The translations under genes and the position numbers were made by a program. From assembly GCA_946406585.1 (NCBI GenBank), contig CAMJLI010000044.1, positions 1-12,229 on the forward strand: 12,229 bases of DNA, given 5' to 3'. Each line of letters starts with the position of its first letter. Position 1 is the first letter of the stretch. The notes below the pieces were generated by a model. That model was not told the DNA's origin. It did not search any database and saw nothing but the letters and a program-made list of their open reading frames with translations. The stretch comes from an uncultured Prevotellaceae bacterium. Its GTDB lineage: Bacteria; Bacteroidota; Bacteroidia; Bacteroidales; Bacteroidaceae. Below, piece after piece: positions 1-5,394 of this stretch.

Positions 1-717
1 GCTACCTTCTTTCCTGCAATAAAGTATTCCACCGCGTTTTGATGCCTGGCGGGCCACCAATTCCTCTTTTCCTAACATGTCTGCCCAATAGGGGATGATG
101 TGGCAATGGCCAGAACCGCAAACAGGATCTTCAGGAATGTTAAGTTTAGGACCAAAACTACGTGAAACGCAATCTTCCTTCTCTCCTTTGGCCGTAACAT
201 GAAGCAGCAGGCCATCTATCTGCCTGATTTTTTCCAAATCAGGATTCAGCCCCCAAATAGCCCGCTCATCATCCAGTACACATACCAGGTCACGGGCAAT
301 GTAAGCCTCTCTGATAGGAACTCCCAAAGCATCCTCCATGGCAGTCGTTACTGTTGTCGGTCTCAATTCATAGACGGGAAACTCCATCTCATATAAGGTA
401 CCCTTGTGTGTCACGATTAATTCACCGCTTAAAGTGGTAAAAACAACCTTGTCCGCTTCCCTTTCATAAAAATTGAGCAATACGAAAGCTGTTCCCAATG
501 TGGCATGTCCACAAAGATCAATCTCACCTCCAGGCGTGAACCAACGCAAATGCCACTTTTCACACTCTTTGACCGTAAATGCGGTCTCGGAGAAATTGTT
601 CTCACGGGTGATGTTCATCATCAATTCCTCGCTTGGCCACTTCTCTAAAACACAAACGGCTGCCTGATTGCCGTGAAACACTGAGTTTGTGAAAGCATCT
701 ACAACATATTGTCTCAT
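1..717 (-). CDS. PhzF-family isomerase (partial, C-terminus outside window)
   Basis: The first 239 codons of a PhzF/YddE-like protein are present; reading runs off the window edge before a stop, and the family is usually about 260-300 residues, so only a short tail is missing. The N-terminus MRQYVVDAFT and the motif FTPGGEIDLCGHATLG are typical of the family. Glu44 in NFSETAF corresponds to the catalytic glutamate of PhzF. The C-terminal half carries DPVCGSGH, the counterpart of the family's DPVTGSAH. Known members have two similar halves of diaminopimelate-epimerase fold and isomerise small metabolites. The substrate cannot be told from sequence, and no phenazine genes are nearby, so a phenazine role should not be assumed. 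The start is supported by GAAAGG ending 8 nt upstream. I see no good promoter directly upstream, so it may have been cotranscribed with the decayed genes before it. Confidence 0.93.
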   Translation of the reverse strand, partial: MRQYVVDAFTNSVFHGNQAAVCVLEKWPSEELMMNITRENNFSETAFTVKECEKWHLRWFTPGGEIDLCGHATLGTAFVLLNFYEREADKVVFTTLSGELIVTHKGTLYEMEFPVYELRPTTVTTAMEDALGVPIREAYIARDLVCVLDDERAIWGLNPDLEKIRQIDGLLLHVTAKGEKEDCVSRSFGPKLNIPEDPVCGSGHCHIIPYWADMLGKEELVARQASKRGGILYCRKEGS

Positions 718-756
718 TTGATTCGCCTTTCATTTATAAATCTGATTTGTCTGTAT

Positions 757-924
757 CTATTCCTCATCCGGCTGCTGGCCGTCGTGGGCTTTCCATGCGC
801 ACTCGGTGATCTTCATATCCGAGAAAACGGCCGTGAACGAAGACTCTTCTGGCGAACATGCATAGATGCCAAAACTGATCTCATCGGCTCCAGCATCATG
901 TGAGTGGTCACGATGGTGGCATCC
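757..924 (-). pseudogene. Remnant of a DUF1349 protein (C-terminal end)
   Basis: In this frame the minus strand reads HDAGADEISFGIYACSP, then FTAVFSDMKITECAW, and stops with TAG at 757-759. The pattern 'ISFG(I/L)YACSP...F.A.F....I.EC.W' is what I know from the C-terminus of DUF1349 proteins (concanavalin-like fold, about 190-200 residues). Only about 50 residues remain. An in-frame TGA at 925-927 closes the frame upstream, and there is no plausible start. In another frame just upstream, a short stretch reading SGIEDATIVTTH may be a second piece of the same gene, joined after an internal deletion; that part is tentative. The remnant lies between an amidohydrolase remnant and phzF on the same strand. 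DUF1349 proteins have no firmly established reaction. Confidence 0.7.
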
Positions 925-1303
925 TCAATGCCAGAGTCGTACTTCTGGCGAAAATGTTTTCCAATCCGCTTTCATCAACGCCACAAGCCATCACTTTTTG
1001 AATCTCGACCGTGGGATGATGGAAAGGGGAGTCAATGCCAAACATCACCCTCTCATGCCCAACAGTATCATAGGCATTCTTGATCTGGCAGCTCATGGAC
1101 GTTCCCGACGTTTCCAGCCAGATGTTGTCGTACCTGCGAGCCATCGTTATGGCCGCGTCCACATAGACGCCATGGGCATGCCCCATGTGAATCATCCCTA
1201 TCCGGCAAATCTGTTGATGGCTGCTGTCAACCAGCAGAGCATCAGGAAGAATCGCTTGTATGTCATTTTTGGATGGTTTTTTATGGACTTGTAGTCCTTG
1301 ACT
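908..1303 (-). pseudogene. Frameshifted C-terminal half of an amidohydrolase (Amidohydro_2 / TIM-barrel hydrolase)
   Basis: The clear part is at 908-1200: GMIHMGHAHGVYVDAAI, then YDNIWLETSGTSM, then VMFGIDSPFHHPTVEIQK. These match the last third of metal-dependent amidohydrolases, with the HMGH segment, the LETSG strand and the barrel-end aspartate in GIDSP. The N-terminal half with the HxH metal motif is absent. Near 1200-1225 the homology changes frame twice: DALLVD reads in the main frame, AAINRF continues one frame over, and IGMIHMG returns to the main frame. This suggests an insertion and a compensating deletion. The main frame has a stop (TAA) at 1304-1306. The other frame is open from about 1383 to 1201 and may hold more of the gene (GDIIQLSDKVKDY), but I cannot place it firmly. 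Its first internal ATG, at 1195, would give a 95-residue peptide unlikely to fold or work. The end runs to a stop at 908 after an unrelated tail. Confidence 0.75.
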
Positions 1304-1382
1304 TTATCGGATAGTTGGATGATATCACCATGGTGACCGTTGGAAGGCATGGGTTCGTCCTTCCATCTGTGCTGACACCAAT

Positions 1383-1402
1383 TAATCAGTGAATGCTGAT
1401 TA
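1383..1402 (-). terminator. Small hairpin at the end of the esterase gene
   Basis: TAATCAG and CTGATTA form a perfect 7-bp stem around a 6-base loop, overlapping the TAA stop of the SGNH hydrolase gene. There is no run of T after it on the minus strand, so it is at best a weak terminator and could be chance. Confidence 0.25.
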
Positions 1403-2782
1403 CTTTTTCATCACTTTCTTTCCATTCGAGATAGCGACACCCTTGAAATCTTTGGGAGCAGGCTGGCCGTTCAGCATGAACCATTGGCACGACTCATTAC
1501 CACTGGTGCTTTCCGTCTGGCGAATACCCGAGGGCACCTTCCGCAGCAGATAAATCTTGGAAATCTTCAAGGTCCCGTTGGCGGCAGCCTGAAGAGCCAC
1601 CTGTGCGACCTTACTCATATCGTGGCCTTCAAAAAGGCATTCGGCCTTCTCTGCCCCGGCATTCACCCAGACTTTGGCAATTTCTGCATTACCTGCTCCT
1701 TGGATGAATATCTGTGTGGCGATGGAGGTTGGCTCGGCAAACTCAAATACCAGCTTGGCATATTCTGACCAGTCAGCTTCACCCAGCCAGCAGGCCAAAC
1801 CACCCCATTGCACGGCATTATAGACGAGTATGCCGTCGTCAGAGGTAATGGTTTCAGCAGCGTTCCAGCAATAAGTGAAACGGTTGGTTATGTCAATAGG
1901 CTGAGAGTAATCAATCGGTGGCACCTCGTCCTCGTCGATATCTGCTTCGATACCCATTGTGGCAAGCATGGTCTTGGCATAGCGGCGTCCCAGTTTGCGG
2001 TAGCCCTTGGAATCGAAGTGCAAGTTGTCGCTCTGTAGGGTACAACCTACGGAAGACACGACGTGTGCCGTAGGAATGGTTTGGGGCAGGCGGTTGATGA
2101 TGTTGTTGGCAGAGCTGCAAATACCGTTCTGGTCTTCATTGCCCACCTCACCGGCAATGAGAGGCACGTCTTCGGCATTGAGGTTGAGTTCAGCAAGCAG
2201 GTTATCGTACACCTTTTTCACTTTCTGCAGCCACACGCTGTTGTAGGCATCGCTCTCCCCCTGATGCAGGAGGATGCCTTTGATGACACCGCTCTTCTGT
2301 GCTTCCCTGGCACATTCAAGCAGACGGCCCAGGGGATTGCCGCCGTATGCGTTGACCGCATTGATCTGCCAACTCTCGTTCATTGTTTTCACATACGACT
2401 GCCAGCCGTCGGGATCGTACAAGTCAATCTTGATTCCGCCGATGGCTACCACCACAACACCCACGCGCTTGCCTTCGTCAAGGTTGGCCACCATGGTGCG
2501 GCCAAAATAATCTGCAGGACAGAGACGGGTGTCACAACGGGCAAGCGGTGGGATGGCGCGATACCATTGTCCGAGTTTGCGGGTTCCGCAGTCGAGCGTT
2601 GACATCATCTGGAAGCGCTTGTCGGGTGAAAGGTCGCAATCTTCGATAGTGCCCTGGCCTTCCATGTTGCTTTGGCCTATACAAAGATAAATGTAGAAAT
2701 TGGGATCTGCTTCAGCCCTTGCATTCATGCTGAACAGAGATAGTGCAGTAGCCAAGACTGCGAGAAAGATTCTTTTAGTCAT
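1400..2782 (-). CDS. Secreted SGNH hydrolase, sialate O-acetylesterase-like (SASA/DUF303)
   Basis: 460 residues. A Sec signal peptide (MTKRIFLAVLA..., cleavage probably after ARA at 23) is followed by an SGNH/GDSL hydrolase domain of roughly residues 28-280. Block I is CIGQSNMEGQG with nucleophile Ser38, block II is VVAIGGIKIDLYD, block III is LLHQGESD, and block V is DNLHFDSKG with the catalytic Asp/His pair. Family members remove acetyl groups from sialic acids or plant polysaccharides; the exact substrate is not readable. Residues of about 290-415 look like a beta-rich accessory module with several Trp/Tyr, possibly carbohydrate binding. The end has a short tail, WFMLNGQ...KGVAISNGKK, resembling C-terminal export or anchoring tails of Prevotella proteins. 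The frame is open upstream to an ATG at 2914, but a promoter at 2828-2858 lies inside that extension and the 2782 start gives a proper signal peptide, so 2782 is preferred. It appears to be transcribed alone. Confidence 0.9.
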   Translation of the reverse strand: MTKRIFLAVLATALSLFSMNARAEADPNFYIYLCIGQSNMEGQGTIEDCDLSPDKRFQMMSTLDCGTRKLGQWYRAIPPLARCDTRLCPADYFGRTMVANLDEGKRVGVVVVAIGGIKIDLYDPDGWQSYVKTMNESWQINAVNAYGGNPLGRLLECAREAQKSGVIKGILLHQGESDAYNSVWLQKVKKVYDNLLAELNLNAEDVPLIAGEVGNEDQNGICSSANNIINRLPQTIPTAHVVSSVGCTLQSDNLHFDSKGYRKLGRRYAKTMLATMGIEADIDEDEVPPIDYSQPIDITNRFTYCWNAAETITSDDGILVYNAVQWGGLACWLGEADWSEYAKLVFEFAEPTSIATQIFIQGAGNAEIAKVWVNAGAEKAECLFEGHDMSKVAQVALQAAANGTLKISKIYLLRKVPSGIRQTESTSGNESCQWFMLNGQPAPKDFKGVAISNGKKVMKK

Positions 2783-2827
2783 CACATTATTGTTTTTTTG
2801 ATTTGTTTGCCTGTTTGTTTTCTGCGA

Positions 2828-2858
2828 CAAAATTAAGAAACCTTTTCCGATTGGCAAA
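2828..2858 (-). promoter_or_regulatory. Predicted Bacteroidota promoter for the SGNH hydrolase
   Basis: TTTG (2855-2858), exactly 19 bases, then TAATTTTG (2828-2835) match the Bacteroidota -33/-7 consensus TTTG-N19-TAnnTTTG fully. Transcription would begin about 40 bases before the ATG at 2782, which decides the start codon of that gene. Confidence 0.75.
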
Positions 2859-2958
2859 AAGAGAGGAGATAAAGAACATGATTTTTGATAGGTGATTTTT
2901 GAATTATTCTCCAAATGTTCCTATATTATTATCGTCAACAAATGGGATATCCAACGTG

Positions 2959-3165
2959 TCATGCTATCCTTTCTTTGATGTCGTCGGGCCACCAGAACTG
3001 CTGCAGTTCTTGGATGATGTCGTCCCAATCCTGCATGGTGAACGTACCTTCACCTCTCATCATGATTGTCATGATGATGTCGTTGTAGGTGCGATAGACA
3101 TTCGTGTCCCTAAACCCATTTCGGACGTAGAACGCTTGGCGCTGTTTGCGTTGCTTCAGGTTATC
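2959..3165 (-). pseudogene. Remnant of a GNAT acetyltransferase (C-terminal end)
   Basis: The minus strand reads AADNLKQRKQRQAFYVRNGF, then RDTNVYRTYNDI and RGEGTFTMQDWDD, and ends QFWWPDDIKERIA with a TGA at 2959-2961. The 'N...A.FY.RNGF..T.VYR' pattern is the last helix and strand of GNAT N-acetyltransferases, where the Tyr in FY.RNGF is a usual catalytic position. The acetyl-CoA binding loop (Q/RxxGxG/A) and everything before it is missing. The frame is joined at about 3156-3165 to an unrelated transporter remnant, so the gene lost its 5' two thirds by deletion. It cannot make a working enzyme. Confidence 0.78.
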
Positions 3166-3360
3166 AGCAGCACATAGAATGTCAGCTTCAGTGAGGACAT
3201 GCGGATGCTCGACTGATTGACAATGACGATATAGGCAGTGTATGACAACGACGAGAGCATCACAAGGATGACACCCATCGTGCTGAGTGTCGCCCCCTCA
3301 CCGCCTCTGTATAGCAAGCCTATGCCCAAGAGTGCCAGAATGATTGCAGATACCGTTGAA
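3156..3360 (-). pseudogene. Internal fragment of an EamA/DMT-superfamily transporter
   Basis: About 68 codons are recognisable: STVSAIILALLGIGLLYRGG, then STMGVILVMLSSLSYTAYIV and LKLTFYVLL. This matches the end of the first EamA repeat and the start of the second in ten-helix DMT permeases (about 290 residues). The fragment holds around two hydrophobic helices, with neither the N-terminus nor the last four helices. Upstream, the frame runs into the 3' end of the carbonic anhydrase gene, which is read in another phase; an ATG at 3428 within that gene is not a credible start. Downstream it meets a stop (TGA at 3156-3158) exactly where the GNAT remnant begins. Two deletions therefore removed most of this gene. 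Confidence 0.75.
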
Positions 3361-3390
3361 AAGCCTTGTTGTTGACTGGGGAGTGCAATC

Positions 3391-3951
3391 CTATTGTATC
3401 TCTTCCAGTTCTCCTGTTTCCGAATCAATTATAAACCCTCTCACCACTATGTCTTTGGGGACGAGTGGGTGAGTCTTTATCACATTGACGGTATTGCGCA
3501 CAGAGGTTGGTGTGTCCTTGAAGCCTTCTAGCCAGGTATCGAGGTCAATGCCGCATTTGCGGATGGTGTCAAGTGTCTCATCCGTAATGCCTCTGGCTAT
3601 CATTTCGTGGTGGAAGTGGTCGTAGCTCATGTGGCAGGCTCCGCAATGGGTGTGTGCCACCACCATGATTTCTTTCACGCCAAGCTCATAGATGGCTACT
3701 ATCAGGCTGCGCATGGCGGAATCGAAAGCTGAAATAACCAGACCTCCTGCATTCTTGATGATTTTTGCATCGCCATTCTTCAATCCGAGGGCTGCAGGGA
3801 GCAGTTCGGTGAGTCGGGTGTCCATGCACGAAAGCACTGCCAACTTCTTGTCGGGGTATTTGTCAGTGATGTATTTCTCGTAGCCTTTTTGTGCCACGAA
3901 ACTCTTGTTGTAATCTATAATCTGGTCAATCATAACTGCATGAATATCCAT
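3391..3951 (-). CDS. Beta-class carbonic anhydrase
   Basis: 186 residues, with no signal peptide, so presumably cytoplasmic. It interconverts CO2 and bicarbonate. Zinc ligands are visible: Cys42 in SCMDTR, and His100 and Cys103 in AHTHCGAC. The Asp44/Arg46 dyad of the SCMDTR motif, which gates the zinc in this class, is intact. The length and the HTHCGAC motif resemble the short clade of beta-carbonic anhydrases (like Rv1284 of Mycobacterium) rather than the 220-residue E. coli Can type. An alternative start at Met7 (3933) would keep the whole catalytic domain; the 3951 ATG follows an A/T-rich leader of about 80 bases from the predicted promoter. Its 3' end abuts the transporter remnant, with the true downstream sequence probably deleted. 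Confidence 0.93.
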   Translation of the reverse strand: MDIHAVMIDQIIDYNKSFVAQKGYEKYITDKYPDKKLAVLSCMDTRLTELLPAALGLKNGDAKIIKNAGGLVISAFDSAMRSLIVAIYELGVKEIMVVAHTHCGACHMSYDHFHHEMIARGITDETLDTIRKCGIDLDTWLEGFKDTPTSVRNTVNVIKTHPLVPKDIVVRGFIIDSETGELEEIQ

Positions 3952-3978
3952 AATATATAAGAACTTAGTAAGGGTTTG

Positions 3979-4000
3979 TATTTGTCAAATATTGTCAAAT
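3979..4000. promoter_or_regulatory. Operator-like repeats (TTGTCAAAT x2, overlapping a 13-bp palindrome)
   Basis: TTGTCAAAT occurs at 3982-3990 and again at 3992-4000, a 10-bp period that would place both copies on the same DNA face. The first copy is also the right half of a perfect palindrome, TATTTG-T-CAAATA (3979-3991). A third TTGTCAA lies at 4062-4068, overlapping the predicted -33 box of the carbonic anhydrase promoter. The paired copies would sit in the leader, between that promoter and the carbonic anhydrase start. Binding by a transcription factor is inference. Confidence 0.45.
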
Positions 4001-4038
4001 GGGCTTAGGGTGAAGGAAACCATGCCTTAATCCAGTTG

Positions 4039-4069
4039 CAAATATACAATAATTTTTTCAATTGTCAAT
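4039..4069 (-). promoter_or_regulatory. Predicted Bacteroidota promoter for the carbonic anhydrase
   Basis: On the minus strand ATTG (4066-4069; 3 of 4 to consensus), 19 bases, then TATATTTG (4039-4046; full TAnnTTTG match). It implies a leader of about 80 bases ahead of the ATG at 3951, containing the repeat pair at 3979-4000. Confidence 0.6.
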
Positions 4070-4127
4070 ACACCACTACATCGTAGGATGTTTTTTGTTC
4101 CTCTTGTTAAAATAGCAAAAGAAAAAA

Positions 4128-4159
4128 TTTGTTTTTTTACTTACATATTTGTATCTTTG
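4128..4159 (+). promoter_or_regulatory. Predicted Bacteroidota promoter for the CHASE2-caspase operon
   Basis: TTTG (4128-4131), 20 bases, then TATCTTTG (4152-4159) give full matches to both boxes. Transcription would start a few bases after 4159, about 38 bases before the ATG at 4202. It rules out the in-frame ATG at 4088, and it is the only convincing promoter I found for the six genes that follow. Confidence 0.72.
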
Positions 4160-4201
4160 CGCCCTATACGTGTTTTTAAAGGTGAAATCAAGTTGAAGAA
4201 C

Positions 4202-5389
4202 ATGATAAAATTTGTGGACTTTATAAAAAAGAGTAAATTCTTTAACATAGAGCATGTTTTTGTGTGCTTGATTGTGCTGTTGTTTGCTGGAATTTTGGCC
4301 TTCCTTTCACTTAATCTCACACTCTTCAGTCCATTCAAGCAGGCTTATGAAGAGTTTTCCATTACCGATGTCTACCACACCATTCAGAGGACAGGAAAAA
4401 AAGTGACATGGAGCAATGACATCACTATAGTGGATGTCACCGAACAGCACAATAGAAGTGAGATAGCCAACACGATCAAGGAGGTTTCGCTTTGCAAGCC
4501 AAAGGCAATCATGGTTGACTTGATTTTCTCTGCTCCAAGCATGAATTTTGAAGATGACGACAGCCTGATGAGGGTTGTGAGCGACATACCCAACATAATA
4601 TTTGGAAAAAAACTTGTCGATTACAATGAAGATGCCAACAAGTTCACTGGCGAGGTGAAATCATTCTTCAGCGATGATGTAGATGCTCCCGAAGGCTATG
4701 TAAATGTCTTGAAGAACATCAACAATGGCTTGTTGAGAGAATATACCATTTCCGAATGCCTCAACAACGACACTGTCCCGTCAATAGCATGGCTTTCTGC
4801 CAATGAATACAAAGGGGAAAAGAATGTTTATTCAAATCCAAACGAGCGGTTGATTGTCTATTCCGACATTTCTTTCCCTAAAGTGAGATATGATTCCATA
4901 AGCCATTTCAATGCCTTGCTCAAGGACAGGTTGGTGATAGTGGGAGCGCTAAAGGAAGAGGCAGACATGCATCTTACCCCGATAGGAAAGATGGGTGGTT
5001 CGGAAATACAGGCATATATCACCCAGACGTGTATAGACCACGACAATGTGCGTACATCCAGTTTCTGGGTCACTATCATTCTTGCCATCATCCTTTGCTA
5101 TCTGTCTGCATGGATTGGATATCTTATCATGAAAAAGTTCCCATTGATGTATTTGTATTGGCTCCAGGGATATTATTTCCTCTTGTCTGCACTTTTAGTT
5201 TGGATTGGTTTCATACTTTTTGTCAAATACGACTATTACATGAAGATGACCATTCCTTTCTTGGGATTCGCACTTGTAGAGCAGGCACGTCTCCACTACA
5301 AATGGATTATTTCTTATGGAAATGCCCACCCAAAGAAAAAATGGCTGAACAAATTGACCAAGAAATCCATTTATTCCAAAACCAGTTGA
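4202..5389 (+). CDS. CHASE2-domain membrane sensor without output domain
   Basis: 395 residues from the ATG at 4202, chosen because the predicted promoter at 4128-4159 excludes the longer frame from 4088. Layout: short basic cytoplasmic start, membrane helix 1 at about 17-38, a periplasmic CHASE2 domain at about 40-285, then three helices at about 288-310, 324-342 and 348-362. CHASE2 signs are the ITIVDVTEQ strand, the KAIMVDLIF strand, and the signature DRLVIVGAL followed by ADMHLTPIGKMGG and EIQA (243-271). In known CHASE2 receptors these helices connect to a cyclase, kinase or similar cytoplasmic domain. Here only a basic tail of about 33 residues (HPKKKWLNKLTKK) follows, so any signal must be passed to a partner, act through the membrane, or be confined to the periplasm. 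The exported caspase gene starts 5 bp downstream. The ligand is unknown. Confidence 0.88.
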   Translation: MIKFVDFIKKSKFFNIEHVFVCLIVLLFAGILAFLSLNLTLFSPFKQAYEEFSITDVYHTIQRTGKKVTWSNDITIVDVTEQHNRSEIANTIKEVSLCKPKAIMVDLIFSAPSMNFEDDDSLMRVVSDIPNIIFGKKLVDYNEDANKFTGEVKSFFSDDVDAPEGYVNVLKNINNGLLREYTISECLNNDTVPSIAWLSANEYKGEKNVYSNPNERLIVYSDISFPKVRYDSISHFNALLKDRLVIVGALKEEADMHLTPIGKMGGSEIQAYITQTCIDHDNVRTSSFWVTIILAIILCYLSAWIGYLIMKKFPLMYLYWLQGYYFLLSALLVWIGFILFVKYDYYMKMTIPFLGFALVEQARLHYKWIISYGNAHPKKKWLNKLTKKSIYSKTS

Positions 5390-5394
5390 CCTCA

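Noticed and set aside
866..1294. 142-codon plus-strand open frame
   Set aside because: It lies antisense to the amidohydrolase remnant, whose homology is clear; its product has no recognisable features and no signal peptide.
2783..2914. 44-residue N-terminal extension of the SGNH hydrolase
   Set aside because: It would bury the signal peptide, and it starts upstream of a full-consensus promoter at 2828-2858.
4088..4201. 38-residue N-terminal extension of the CHASE2 protein
   Set aside because: The predicted promoter (4128-4159) lies inside it, and the 4202 start leaves a normal first membrane helix.
5029..5394. Long 5' extension of the caspase gene frame
   Set aside because: It overlaps the 3' end of the CHASE2 gene in another phase; the signal peptide begins at 5395, directly after the CHASE2 stop.
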